Part shown: one piece after another, positions 23,893 to 38,000 of the stretch | How the letters are laid out: each line of letters starts with the position of its first letter | Numbering within the stretch: position 1 is the first letter of the stretch | Assembly (NCBI GenBank): GCA_916610825.1 | Contig: OU744446.1 | Span: 29,464,445-29,528,444 of the forward strand | DNA: 64,000 nucleotides | Source of the DNA: Haliclystus octoradiatus | Taxonomy: Eukaryota > Cnidaria > Staurozoa > Stauromedusae > Haliclystidae | Direction of reading: 5' to 3' | Notes under the pieces: generated by a model | Databases searched by the model: none | Told to the model about the DNA's origin: nothing | What the model saw: the letters and a program-made list of their open reading frames with translations, nothing else | Program-made: the position numbers and the translations under genes

Positions 23893-24110
23893 GAGAATAG
23901 CTAATAAAGTCAATATAAGGTTTTGAAAGTCAAATTACAACTAACACTTAGAGCATTACCCTCTCTGAGCTACGATGCTGATTTTTTGGAGAGTTTGTTA
24001 AAAATATTTGGATCACCGCAATCCTTACTCATAAGAGTAACCAACTCTCTCTAACAAAGATTTTCGTTTAATAGCCAAAAGAACCTCTTGTCTCCGTCAG
24101 GGCCATCCCT
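23893..24110 (-). repeat. Y repeat next to X copy 2
   Basis: About 0.2 kb with GGATCACCGCAATCC and AGAGGTTCTTTTGGCT (complement) landmarks. It is shared with the gene M introns and with the three other X edges. Confidence 0.7.
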
Positions 24111-25944
24111 AAAAAATTTCTTTGAAGGGGTGTCGAGCAATAAATTTTTACTGGGGTCTGAGGACAATATTCAGCTCGTCACAAGGAAATCCCATTTGGG
24201 CCCGAAATTCATCTCGTCATTCCTGATCAAACATCAAAAGTTGAAGATAATTGTCTCTATAAGATACAGTGTATATTCGTGATTTATGTAGACAAGAAAT
24301 TGACAAGAATTAAAAGAGCTCTACAAGTAAGAAATTCTACTCTCAGAAAGAAGTTATAGAGAAGTAAAACTTAAGACGATCACGATACTTCTTTTTTCCA
24401 TTTCTTCCCTCTTTTGCAGACAGGAACACTTAATTCTTACGCAAGGTTTATATTCTTGCACTACTCGAGACAAATAATTGATATAGAGTAATTTAACTCG
24501 ATAATTAAACTGAAATATCGGTTGCTGATTTAAATTGCAATAGGCAGATTAGCCATCAAATACAATTATTGTCAAATGGTCACAAATTCACATGTTGATA
24601 ACACATCTTCAAATAAACCACCGGTCTTCTTACAGCTATCCAATCAGGAGACATTTCAAGGAAGATTTGCCGATTGACCAAGTGGTCAGTGGGTGTCACA
24701 CTCCCCACATACTAGGAATACCCCCATACTAGGAACGGCCCTGTCTGCATCTCAACAGAGCTACAAAAAAGACATCAATTGACAAATCGGATATATTAAA
24801 CCAGCTCTCCAAACCATTCTTCAAAACACTTAACGCTGGTTTCTCCCAAGGAAATCTTGGCGTGGAATCCAAAGCTACTGTTCCATTAACTTTGTTTAAT
24901 CACATGCATTAAAAGTTTTATCATAATAATCGGAAATGACAGAAAAAGAGGTATTAATATAAATCCGTTTCTAGTCATTAGTGCGGTGTTTTTGTCGGAT
25001 ATAACAAATAAATTCGTGTCTTTCAATAGATTTAATAAACGATATGTTTCACTGACATTTACAATATCTAATGAATCGCATTTTCTTGCCTATTTGTCGA
25101 ACGTCTTACGGACAGCATAGCTAATTTGTGCATAGGCAGTATTAAATCCAAAACTTTCAGATGGAAAATCTTAGGCTTGTTGCCATGCCATTTCTCAAAT
25201 GATGTGATATTTCATTCAGCTTAAGATTTATATATTCTATATTTTTGAATAAGTAGCTGCGCATTGGCTCTGCTCGTATCATGTTTGGCAGACCAGCACT
25301 TTCAATGTTTCATCTCTCTCACAGATTCCACCAATTTTATGTTCATCCTCCGCAACATCATTTTGCCGAGGATTACTTAAGACCAGGTGTGAAAAGCTTC
25401 AATTTTACAATATTTTTACTCTTTACTTAACCATAGACAACGTAAATAGTTAAAATCATCCAACCATAATTTAGAATCTCGTTTTTTTGTTATTGATACT
25501 CTACTCTTTCTTGTTTCGATCTAAAAGCCTAAAATTGCTGGTTTAGATGGAAATGAGAGCTATAAAACGCATCATCTTCCTTCTTTTTCCTATTTCAAAT
25601 CGCACTCTGCTGCAAATTTTACAGTATCCAGTTGTGAGTCAAGAAAAACTCCAGCTGTGAAATACCTAGACCCCTGCTGTGAGGCTTCAATATCATAATT
25701 ATGTTACATCATGTTTTAAACAATATACAGTTTCTGTCTGGTTGAAATAATTTGAGATGCAGAATAGCTATTTCTTAGCTATTCTGCTTTTCATAAGTTT
25801 CATATGGAAATTCGGGCGGGCAAACCATAAAGTAAAGTCCTTCTAACTCCTAGACAACCATTAATCATGTCTTGTCTGTTGTTCAACTTTCATTTCATTT
25901 TCTAGCAAATTATGGGAGAATGTCTTTCTAAAATTCAAAATGGT
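24111..25944. repeat. Scrambled repeat fragments, no gene
   Basis: The 24.64-24.76 stretch resembles the shared upstream region of gene M (15.86-15.95). The 24.95-25.20 stretch matches the head-to-head spacer at 15.50-15.74. The 25.62-25.69 stretch resembles the 153-bp repeat at 8.6 kb. A 12-bp-arm hairpin lies at 25759-25787. I see no gene. Confidence 0.6.
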
Positions 25945-28500
25945 GTAGCTAGAAGTTCAACAAATTTGAAAAGAGCATCTAAAAAGTGGCATGTTACCAT
26001 ATAATTGTAATTTTTGGGCCCCCAGGATATAAAAGTTAAAACCAAGGCCTTGTAGTTTGAATTGAAAGCTTCTCCTGTCACAAGTACGGCTACAGTAAAT
26101 AACACACCAAGATGAACATGGCAAAAATCGATGCCATAACATATTTATATAGCTGGCAGCCCACTGTCTTTATCTTCTTCAAATCGCTCTTACGGACGCC
26201 AATTGATCTGGAGATAAAGAGAAATGTCAATGAACAAGTTCCTTATACTATCCTGAAAATTGTATCAAGAATCACGTCAAACATTACATTCTAAACACTG
26301 ACCCTCCTTCATTCTCCTAATCTATACCGACTTGCTCCAGACCAGGTCTCCGGATCATCTAAAAGCTACTGGGGAAGTCTTTGGTGTCATGTTGTTCTCC
26401 TGGTATCATCCATCATTCGACTAGCAGCTAAATTGAACATCAATCTGGTTGCTAATGAAAGTCTTGAGTAGCCTCCATGTTCGATGATTATTATGCCCTG
26501 AATAAATAAACCATTGCTTGTTGATATCGTATACCACCCATTCCTGATCGGTATCTGCTGACGACAATCAGAAGATGCGCTCGGGGATGCAGTGCTACAA
26601 CTCTATTTATAGTCTATTCGAATTCACAGTGATGCTATATAACGTAGATTAAACATTCCCCAAAAACGATTTATGGATGACGTTTACCGCTATCTTCGTA
26701 TTGTTCATATATGTATATACTATCTAGGTAAATTTATGATGGCTATCCTACCTCTAAACGCGGCATCTACCTGACTGTCATAACCTCTTCAAAAGTTTCA
26801 AAAGTCATAGCTTCCACAATATGGTTTGTTCACTAACCCTATAACAAATACAAAATTCGTCAATTGATGTTGGTATCATCCCGCTGCTTGATACTACTGC
26901 CAGCTGATTTCAGCGTATCCAGTTCAAGGATTCCTTTGTTCGCTAAGTTTCTATCGATGCTTCGTATACTCAATTATGCCTCCACCATTCCTGCATTATA
27001 TCGCCCGATGAGTGGATAATTAGTTAATGTTGATCTAAATGGAAGAATCTATGTATTATACGTATATAATACCTTTTATATGCGCCTGGAGCTTCCTCAG
27101 CTTTGGAGTTATGGATCCACTCGGGGTAAGTTGTGCTCTCTTTCTTGATTTCGGTGCAATTTTGCAACTCTCGTGCCAGCTTTTCTCGCAAGCAATTTGC
27201 TAGTGCTTCCACAGTGATATTCTGGATGTTTATCTGGCCTTCAAACATACTCTATTTCATACCCGGATTTCATAGGAAAATGACGCCCATGTGATGTGTT
27301 TACTGACAACATGCCTCGGAAATTTTATCTTCTCGACAAAAGCAATTGTTTTAATCCCAGGAACTGACATCGCGACCGATCAAACACCTTACCTTCATTT
27401 CATATTTTACTTCTTACTCAGTCGCCGAAGATTCATCATCCTTTTCGAATTTCGGAATATTTCGAGCACAGCACAAGTGTCACCAAAATACTCCCTAACA
27501 TATTCATTCAAGTCCTCTCTTCATCTTGTTCCAGTGTCTTTTCCTTGTATTTCGGTATTATTACTTTACGATATATCTACGGCAATCTACCTACCGCTAA
27601 ATATTCGATGTATGAATAAGCTAAAAATTATGCAAAACAATCAAGTCTTCAAAAATAGCGACCGACGATTATGTAAGTAATTTTAGAGCTTCAAAAAGTT
27701 GAACCTAAATAGAGATCATATCGTGCTAGTCTGCAATTTTAAATCTTTATTTTGAAGCCCCCATGACCACATATATCCATTTGTACGTTTAATGTGAGCG
27801 TGAAAGTAATCAACCCAATTGAAATTCCAAAACTTGTTTTTGAAGCCAATACAAGCAATTAACCTCAAATAATCCTTAAACTTTCAATTCGCCACAAACG
27901 TTCCGATTTTTAAAAGGGTCTGCATTTTCGACCGGTCTGATAAATTTCTTTTTGGGGGTTGGTGGTATCCCCAGTTGAATCCATCGCCCAAAGTTTTGCC
28001 ATTCGTTTTGAAATTGTACGATGTACATTGATCTAAAGCCATCATCAAATAGACCAGAATTAAAAGAACTCTTTCTTAGAAATCGGACATCACAATATTC
28101 CTTTGCCATTTCTTTTCTCTTTTGTTGATTGGAGAAATTTTAAGGAAGATTTGCCAACTGACCAAATCATCAGGGGCTGTCACGCTTGCATATACACACT
28201 ATAATAGGAACAGCCCTGAGGGTTATACTCTCTGAGTAACGGAAGTTGACTTGATTTATTTACCTATGTGCTATACTGGCCTATACAGCACTTGCATTCT
28301 TAGAAAACATGTCGAATAATTAAATAAGATTCTTTAATTTAGAATCTTAGCAAACTGTAGCATGTTTTCTGAAGCTTCAAAGAGAGATTCAGAAAATGAT
28401 TCATCTATATACATCACATAAACCGCTGTTAAATAACAAAATGGCATCCCCCTCACGTTGCCAAAATGAGTACAGAATGTAAATTACGTCTCTTTAAATT
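25945..28500. repeat. Left arm of a large inverted repeat, unknown content
   Basis: Matches 60.83-63.37 kb in reverse complement with indels, so it is the flank of copy 3 mirrored at copy 6. It carries only short frames. A minus-strand 39-codon stretch, including its stop (26090-26206), after an acceptor-like CTCCAG stays open in both arms and ends in a hydrophobic segment. A 74-codon frame at 27024-27248 is shifted in the other arm. It may be a decayed gene; I cannot name it. Confidence 0.6.
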
Positions 28501-28607
28501 ACACGTGATCTTCATCAAGTTATGTGACGTCACAATCGATCTTCAATTGCAATTTATTAATTGCGAGTCTCTCGTTTAAATTAGAAGTAGCTGATTTTAT
28601 TACTAAA

Positions 28608-30797
28608 ATGGCTAATATACTTGCATGTATTTGTCCGCTATCGTTTTCATGTGAATCAGGCATAAACGATATGGAAATTGTCAATGAGAAAGAATCTCAA
28701 CAGAATAATGTACCCTGGAATATCGTAAGTAGTGACAATGATCGGAACCAAAATAATATTGTATGCGTCAATGAATGTTCTGATGTTGAAAACGTGGAAG
28801 TTATACTTGATAATAAACAGAACCTCTGTGGTAATTTATGTGTAAATTATAATGAAACGTTAACTGTTCCTGATGAAGTGGAGATAACAACAGTTGCAAC
28901 AACAATTAAGAAAATACCTCATTTGAGATATATATTGAACAAAACAAAGAATGCTTACGTCATGAAGGATAACGTATATCTACGCTGAATGAAAACGAAT
29001 CAGATGATGATAATTATGAAGAAAATCATAATATTGAGAGTAAATACTTCGATGCATTCAAAATCGGTACTTCTCAAAAAAAGATAAAATTCAATTATAA
29101 CATTGAAATTAGGGACATATTTGGAGATTCAGTTTTTGTTAATCCAATCAAAAACATTAATGAATATAAACAAAGGAACCACATAAAGGAATCCGAAGAA
29201 ATGAAAAAGTTCTGGGTGAAAGTTGACGAACAATCTCTACAGAGCAAATATCAATCTAAATTAAAGGAAAGAGTTAGAGAAGTGTTTCCGCAACCCCTTG
29301 AGTACGAAATATTAAGCACGGAGGCCAGGCAATATTTGCGTGATAGAGAGAGGGCCAAGTATCAGAAACATGTTTTTACGATGAAAAATAATTTTGCTTT
29401 GAATAAACAAAGATGTCAACATGATAAAAGAAGCGTTGAAGTTTTAAGCAAAGTCGAGATTGTTTTGAAATCAATTAACTGGCAGCTTGGACATGGTCAT
29501 CATAATCAATCTTTTACTCATTTGTTTGAAGATCAAAAACAAAATGAAAAACTATCAACAATGAGTAAAAGTGGCACCATATTGAATACAACACGCGATG
29601 CAACATCCAACTCCAAAGGTTAGCTATCTTTAAATTAAAATAGCATATTTCTGAGGATAAAATATATGATTAGTCTGCTATCTGTACCAAGTGACCACCT
29701 ATTGAAGACGACCAGTTACCCATCATCTGATATTACAAAACCTATTTCATTTATAATTACTGAGCAGATATTTTACAGTATAGAGAAACGATGGACGGGC
29801 ATCCCTTTTTCTCAATTCAATCAAGAATTTACTGCAGAAAAAAAATCGGTTGAATTTTCAATTCCCAACGTTTTCATTTGAGCGTTTTGGAAGAAATCAT
29901 TCAGAAAGTAGATCATCCAAAACTGCTAAGAATTCTAAGTTTCTAATTTGGATAATTATTTCGAAGTCATCATAATCCAAGCATCTGCTGCAGCATCTGA
30001 GGCCGCGTTAGTGACACGGAATTCAAAAAACGAGAAACGTTTCATCAATTGCGTGTTACATACCATTTCCAATCAATAGGAACAGAGACAAGTCTTTTAG
30101 CTATTAAGCGAAAAGCTATGTTATAGAGAGTTGGGTACTCTTCTGAGTAAGGAATGCGGTGATCCAAATATTTCGAACAAACTGCTCCAAAAAATCAATA
30201 TGGCAGTTGAGAGGGGTAATGCTCTAAATATTATGGGTACTTTAAATTTTAGAAAACCTTCTATTGATTGGTATGGCTATATAGTTATTAGTTAGTAATA
30301 TCAAGGTACTTATGTTGTCTTTGCTGTTTCAATAGTGCTCGATGCCATAAATGCAGAGCTGTTTAATAATAAATAAACGAAAAAATCAGACATTCATATT
30401 TGCCTATATATAGGAGCAAATATGGATGTCTGATTTTTTTTTTTCATTATTAGTAGTTATTAGTTAGTTATTTGTAATTTTGTTGAAGTAGCGTTCGTAT
30501 AATTAATTTGTTTGAAGAATAACAATTGTATTTATGATATAAAATACCCTATCTTTATGTTATGAGGACTTATTTTTATTCTTTAAAATAGAGGATTCTT
30601 CAATGCAACGTCCGTTGGAAACGAAAGAAAACCTACATGAAAAGACTGCCAAATCAAGAGCCAAAAGAACAGAAAAAGCGTCAAAGAAAAAAATTAAGCA
30701 AGAGAGGAAAAAAGAAAAGATATTAAAGCAATTGAACAAAAAGATCAAACAACAATCTAAAAAGGAAGAAAAAAGGAGGGCAAATAATAAAGTTTAA
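28608..30797 (+). pseudogene. Gene M copy 3, frameshifted
   Basis: Exon 1 is 28608-29618, exon 2 is 30592-30797 and the intron is 973 bp. A 2-bp insertion (extra AT near 28975-28979) breaks the frame after about 120 residues; the original frame resumes downstream and is open to the donor. Splice sites, exon 2, the intronic Y repeat (about 30078-30240), hairpin, CRE box at 28525-28532 and poly(A) signal are all present. Further changes include Gly-to-Val before the NPIKN motif and Met-to-Thr in the EILSMEAR motif. This is the only one of six copies with a disrupted frame. The copy borders the left inverted arm, not the LINE-D spacer. Confidence 0.75.
30379..30445 (+). ncRNA. Intronic hairpin, gene M copy 3
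   Basis: Same hairpin as in copy 2, base for base in both arms, although the host ORF is broken. Confidence 0.45.
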
Positions 30798-30912
30798 TAA
30801 TTTAATAATGGGCATGGCTGCAAACAATTGGTTTTATATAAATTTTGAAAGTCCTTAATTGTGAACTTTTCTATCAGATAACAATAAAGATGTAATGTAA
30901 CTTATAAATAAG

Positions 30913-31429
<517 letters not shown>

Positions 31430-31655
31430 ATAGATCTTGCTTTAATCGACGTAGCTCAAGCGTATCAAAGTCTAAAGCTTCTAGTCTGTCCTTGTAGGAA
31501 TCGAATTTGATTCCAGATACCCAACACAGATAACGTGTGAATTTTTGTTGAATTCTTTCAATCCTATATTTATCTTTTACAAGTTGGGGACTCCATACAG
31601 GTGTCGATGACTCCAATACTGGCCTAATATATACTTTATACGCTCTTATACGCTA
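31430..31655 (-). mobile_element. LINE-B C-terminal fragment, inverted
   Basis: Encodes the ESSTPVWSPQLVKDKYRIER region of LINE-B in reverse. It is the truncated counterpart of 47.97-48.49 kb. Confidence 0.8.
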
Positions 31656-31689
31656 CAAGGTAGCTCATCGATTATAGTTAGTTGAGAAT

Positions 31690-34600
31690 AATAACAATCA
31701 CAAACGGAGGAGAAGGAGAAAAACAATAGAAAAAAACTTAAAATCGTTGAAAGTGCACTATGTAAACATCAGAGGATTAAAATCAAAACATGACAATCTA
31801 TCTGAAATAATACAAAGCATTGATGCAGATATAATCGGTATAGTAGAAACACATGCTAGCAATCCGGACAAGGTAGAAATAGAAGGATATCGCATATACA
31901 GAAATGATAGAAATGATGAAGGAGGAGGAGTGTTGATAGCTGTGAAGAAAAATATGAAAATGTCACAATGGAGGTAAACAAAACAGAGAGCAGCATGGAA
32001 AGCCTGTGGATTACAGTTGGTACCAAGACTAAATATCAAGTAGGAGTTGCATTATTTCCTTAAAGGTGATCAAGAAAAAAAGAAAACCCTCAAATCTCAG
32101 TACGAAGTGCTAAAAAAAGAAATCAACAAAGGTCAAGATTACGGGCAAAGAATTATTTTAATGGGAGATTTTAGTTGTAGAGTTGGTGAAATAATAACTG
32201 GAAACCACAGAGAGATAACCAAGGGTGGACGACTGATAAAGAAGTTGATGGTAGATTGTGAACTTGCGATGGTAAACAGCTGGAGTGAATGCAAAGGAGT
32301 TTGGACAAGAGTAGAAGGAGCAAATCGTTCAATATTGGACTACGTTTTTGTAGAAGAAGAGTATGCAAGAAATCTAAAATGATTATTGATAGATGAGGAA
32401 AAGTTATTTACCCCATATAGAGTGACTAGAGTCCTCAAAATAGACAACGAAGTAATGCTAAGATATCAGAGTCGTGATAATGGAATGTGACGGAGCAGTA
32501 TCACATGGTAAAGAAAGAGAACAGAACGGACTCCTCACCAAGAGGTTATTTAACAGCTTATTGCAAAGAAACAAATTGTCCACAGTATTTGATAGCCAGG
32601 AAGAACTACAAGTACAATATTCAAAATGGACAAAAAAAGTAATGTTGATCAAAGAAAAATGTAACACAAAATTAAAAATAAAGCAATGTACAACAATCTA
32701 CAACCTTAACAGAAATGCACGGATTACGATACAAACACCACATGGACCCACTTCTGAGATAGAGATTAAAAACATCGTTAAACAATGCACTGTGTATGGC
32801 CCTCAGCTATGTTGTGTCAGCACTGATCTGATAAATAGAGAGTTTCAGATTGCATGAACGACGACGTTAGAAGGGTGCGCAGTGCTTCTGCACATCTCTT
32901 TGGGGAATCACCTCTGTGCAAGAACCGTTCACGTGAACGGTTCATGAGCAATCTATCGTCGTCGTGAACGATAGCGAAGCTCAACTTTGAAATACGACAA
33001 ATGTAGCATAGAAAGTGTATTCTATACAATCTTAGTATTACTATATCAATCAGAAATGCAGTTAATTCTTTTCCATCAGAAGTTATTGATAAATACATTC
33101 GAAAAATATATACTTGGAATGAAATTTATGGTCTTTTGCGTGGTCAAATACCTTTGGCTACATATTAAACATGTTGAAAACAACACCATAAGGTTTAAAG
33201 TAAGCTAAGGTTTGATTATTTTGACATCGAATTATAGATTTTGTTCTTGTTGAAGCTTGAAGTTTAAAATACAGATTTAAATTATATTTCTACCGCTGTT
33301 TGTTGTATGTCATTTGAGTAAGATTTGGCCGAAATGATTTTGTTTCTTTAGTCTTTATTTACAATATGAGTTGATTATTTCATTTAAACATGATTTAAAA
33401 GAAATCTTCTTCCAATTATGTTGCATTAACGATTGTTTTAGACCTTTGCAATATGTAGTGTTGTTTTATCTTCAAAATCCATAACATACAAAATGCGTAT
33501 TCGCCAGATTGACATTATCAAAATGATTGTTTTCATGTTTTGCAAAGAAAGGAACTACCGTCGTTGGCCAAAATAATCTGAAATGTAAACTGCGTGAGTA
33601 CGACGATCAGAACAGGAAGTTGTAAATGACGTGATCCTACCGTCGTCGTTCAACGAGATCTGAAACTCCCTATAAACCAGCAACTACAATAGTAACACCA
33701 AATTTATCATTAAAATCATTGATTTATGTTGATGACATTGCAGCTGCAGGGAACAAATATACCATAGAAACAGTTGGAGAAAACCTGGGGATAATGGAAA
33801 AGAAAAAAAAGTTTACTTTTAGTATCGATAAAACAAAGCAATATGATAATCAAATCAGGAAGAACAAAGCAGAAGAAGTAGTAATTAAGTTGAAAAAAGG
33901 GAACATCAGTGAAACAAAAGAATATAAATACCTTGGAAATTGGATGACAAGTAAAGGAACTGCAGAAAGACAAATTGGACAAATGGAAAAGAATATTCAT
34001 GGAATTATTAAAGAACTGAAAAGAATAGGCAAAGAGGAACATCTGGGTAAATACAGCACTAGTGCACAGCTACTCATGTACGAAAAAACTGTAGTGCCAA
34101 CCATTATTTATAATTTAGAGGTATGGACTATCCTAAGAAAGGTAGACAAGGAAAAAATTGAAAAAATACAATCAGTGGCATTGAAAAGAATTTTGCAGTT
34201 ACCAAATAGCACACCTTACTGGGGCATCTTAAAAGAAACAGGTATTTGGCCGATAAATATGCACATAACCTATCAACGTATCATATTATTACATAGCATA
34301 ATGACATCGGATAGCGAAAGATTGGGAAAAAAGATAATATTATAGAACAGATGAAAGAAAATAGAGAAGACAGTTGGTACGGGGAAACGAAGAGAATGGC
34401 GAAAGAACTGAGTATAGACGAAATGGAAACATCCAGGGTGACGAAGAATGAATGGAAAGAGATAGTAAAGGAAAATATTCAAGAAGCAGTACAAAGAACA
34501 AGTATAGATAAGGAGAAAGTAATGAAAAAGTTAAGACACCAAAAGCAGCAGAAGTATCAAAGGCAAAAGTATTTAAATTCAGTAGGAATAAATGAGGCCA

Positions 34601-34980
34601 GTGAGCTAATAAGATTGAGACTAGAAATGTATGACGTTGGAAGCACTGTTGGGAAAGAGAGACTATGTTGTTGTGGTATAGAACTAGAGACTATAGAACA
34701 TTTAATAGAATGCCCTGACGTGAAAAGCTTAAGTAAAACTGGCCGGGAAGTAGACGCTGATCACCCGGCAATTGATGACATTGATAAAACGAAAACACAC
34801 TGTCTCCGCAAAGCAAACACGTTTGTAAAAATGTACATAGAAATGAGGAACAAAAACAATTACTGAAAAAGAACATTTTGAAAAAAGATTTGATAAAAGA
34901 ATTATAAAAAAAATAAAAAATGTAAAGATACATACAATAATAACAGATTAAGTAGTAAATAAAATTTAACAATATATACA
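31690..34980 (+). mobile_element. LINE-C, degenerate non-LTR retrotransposon (first copy)
   Basis: The endonuclease begins at 31747 (VHYVNIRGLKSKHDNL, IVETH, GGGVLIAV) and continues in another frame at 32047 with LMGDF and LDYVFVEEEYA. RT palm motif TVYGPQLCCVST at about 32790 is followed by a terminal-inverted-repeat insertion, then the catalytic YVDD at 33719. The C-terminal half continues with NLEVWTILRKVDKEKIEKIQ and, at 34351-34866, a C-C-H-C zinc-knuckle-like stretch CCCGIELETIEHLIEC. Frames are broken in several places, so it is inactive. The family is non-LTR with an APE-type endonuclease; the clade is unclear. The same lesions occur in the copy 16.8 kb away. Confidence 0.8.
32838..33670. 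mobile_element. Terminal-inverted-repeat element (MITE) inside LINE-C
   Basis: The ends are imperfect inverted repeats of about 27 bases: outer AGTTTCAGAT, then TGAACGACGACG. They are flanked by TA on both sides. It splits the RT domain between the QGTVYGP-type motif and YVDD. It has no transposase. A 22-bp perfect palindrome centred on CACGTG lies at 32922-32943, and a second hairpin built on CTATCG/CGATAG follows. Confidence 0.75.
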
Positions 34981-35042
34981 ACGGAAAAACAAATATGTAA
35001 TTTAGCCTTGCACTCATTATATTATGATGTGCTTGCCATAGC

Positions 35043-38000
35043 ATGGCAAAGAGGGCACGTGGTAATAATAATAATAAAAAAACTGATAACGGCACACTAT
35101 ATTCAACAATCACACCACAGCCGCATAAAACAACATATGTCCTGATTACAAAACGAGAGTATGTAAATTTGGCCTGGAAGGCAAAAAGTGCAAATTCAAC
35201 CATCCCAAACACTGTCGTCATTTTGCTATCAATGGAAAGTTTAAGGGCGGCTGCAACCTAGGCAATAAATGTCCTCTTTATCATTTTACCATATACAAAG
35301 CATGCTACCAGACGCAGGAATGCTATGATAACAATTGCAAATCAGGGAATCATTTAAAAGGAACTAAACGCACAAAACAATTGGACTTATTGCAGTTTTC
35401 GAATGACGAAGGGCAGGGAACAAAACAAAGTCGCTACTGCCAACCATCTGTAAAGTCTATTCATACTGTCAGTGCTGATGTTACCGCTTAGAACGTTAAT
35501 GTTTTTTTAGATTCAGGGCCAGTGATGGCCCATATCAATCAAGAAATCAGCAAGTCGATGCAGTCTTTCCTCCCAATGATTCAGAAGTTGATAACTCAAA
35601 ATTTGAATTCAATGCAAATGAATCAAACCAGAATAAATCATCAACATTATATTCCACTAACCAAATATCATCAGCAACCAGCAGTTTACAATCAAAGACC
35701 TGCCCAATATCAATTCCACCTAACTATGGTAATGTAAATCTTTCTCTTAAATGTAAGTACTTCAATGCTAGGTCATTGATGAACAAATTATCTTATTTCC
35801 ATGATATGTTGGAATCACTAGAGTATGACGTTATTGCTATATCAGAAACATGGTTATCTAATTCTACTCCAGATGCACTAATTTCACCGACTTCGTATTA
35901 TCAAATTGTTAGATTTGATAGATGTATATCTTCCAGAGGAGGGGGTGTGGCATTGCTCATTAAAAGCTCTCTATGTTTTGCTGTTGTTGACAAGCCACAT
36001 AATTATTCTGATATAGAAGCAGTTACTGTTGATATCAAAGTTTCTAAATCCTTTGATCGTTTTGTTTGCATTTATAATTCTCCATCTGAATCGTCGTGTT
36101 TATTAAAGACACAACAATTGGGGAATTTTTTAAGCCACTGCTGTACATCTTGTGATTACCCATGTTTTATTACCGGTGATTTTAATTATCCCCACATGAA
36201 CTGGTCGATACCAACCAGTTGTGATGATAAATGTCATGATGAGTTCTTACATTATGTAAATTCTAACAATTTAAAACAATGTGTTATGCAGCCCACTAGG
36301 CAACAGAGAACATTAGATTTAATCTTAGCTACAGACCCGATGAAAATTTCAAGTTTAGAAGTAACAAGTCCATTTACATCTGTAGAACCATATGAAGAAA
36401 TAACAGCTAATTGACTAATAAACGTAACTAATATAATTCGTAATAAAATACACACTAGTAAAATACAAAAACTTAATGAACTATATGAACCTTATATATT
36501 TACTCCTTTCGCCGACGCTTCCGTGTTCGAACTGAACTTTCTCATTTTCGCTACCACACCTTAATTCACACTGTTATAAATGAAGGTGCTATAAATTGCA
36601 GCCTCGTATGAATTACATTACACTACAACATCTTCTTGCGACCATGATTCCATAAGTTTTACTATTCATACTCCTGCAGTTCTATCAAATAAAGGATATC
36701 ATCATCAAAAATTTAAACCAAATTTTCGTAAAGCTAATTATCAATCAATCTGTGAGCACTTAGCAACAATTAACTGGAGATCTATGCTAAGAAATTGCTG
36801 TGATGACGTTGAAATTTTTGGAACAATATATGTTCCGTACTTGATTACTGTATTCAAAACTTTGTACCGTCCTCCCCTATTGGTCGTAAGAAAACAAACC
36901 ATTCGAAGAAATTGAGACGCCTGGCAGCTATTAAACGAAGGGCATATCAAAGAATGAAAAATGGTATCTCGTCAAGTGAATCTTACAAAGTAACTGCCTC
37001 CGACTATGAAAAAGCAGTAAAAGAAAGTAAAATACAATCTGAGAAAGACCTACTTGATGATCCTTCATTGCAAAAGTTTTATTCATATGTCAACTCAAAC
37101 CTCAAATCAAAACCATCTATTCCATCTTTGTTATCATCTAATGGATCTCATGTAACTGAGGATAATGACAAAGCAAATTTAATGAACGACTATTTTGCAA
37201 GTGTATTTACAAATGATGATGGTATTAATCCTCCTTTTGCAAGACGTGTTCGTGAAAACGAATCAATAAGCTTTGTTGAATTTTCGTATCTCAAAGTTGC
37301 CAAAGTATTAAAAAAACTTACTTCAAAGACATCACGGTCACGGTGACCGATGGATATTCTGCTTTGTTTCTAAAATCAATTGCTGATGAAATTTCTCACC
37401 CTTTTAGTTTACTTTTCGAGTTGTCGCTTTTTGACAGGAGAATTATCACAAATTTGGAAATCTGCTATTGTTTCACCTATAGATAAAAGAGGACCATCAA
37501 GTATGAAAGAAAACTATAGACCCATCTCATTAACATGTATTGTGTAGTGGTTTATATATATTGTAACTTCCGTTTGTATCAGTCTTTCTCTACATGTAAA
37601 TAATCACTGTGATATGTAATCGCTCTCTTTCTATGTCAACATTTGTACCACAAGAAATACTTCAACATCTGCGAAAATATAATTTGATATCTAAAGAACA
37701 ATTTGGCTTTCTAGCACATAGATCTACATGTACTCAACTTTTATCATTCATGAGTAAGTGGCTGAAGTCTATAAATAACAAATTACGCATTGACAATATA
37801 TACATCGACTTTCAGACAGCCTTTGATACCGTATCTCATCAAAAGCTTCTTCTCAAATTGAGGCATATGGGATTGAAAATGAGCTCCTTCACTGGATTTC
37901 CAAATTTCTAATAGGACGATCTCAATGTGTATTTGTCAGTTCGGCCATGTCAAGTTCCATACCTGTGCCAAGTGGAGTTCCGCAGGGCTCTGTACTTGGC

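Noticed and set aside
33719-34345. LINE-C RT frames as possible host or viral polymerase genes
   Set aside because: The endonuclease, YVDD and C-terminal zinc-knuckle-like order is that of a non-LTR retrotransposon, and the frames are broken.
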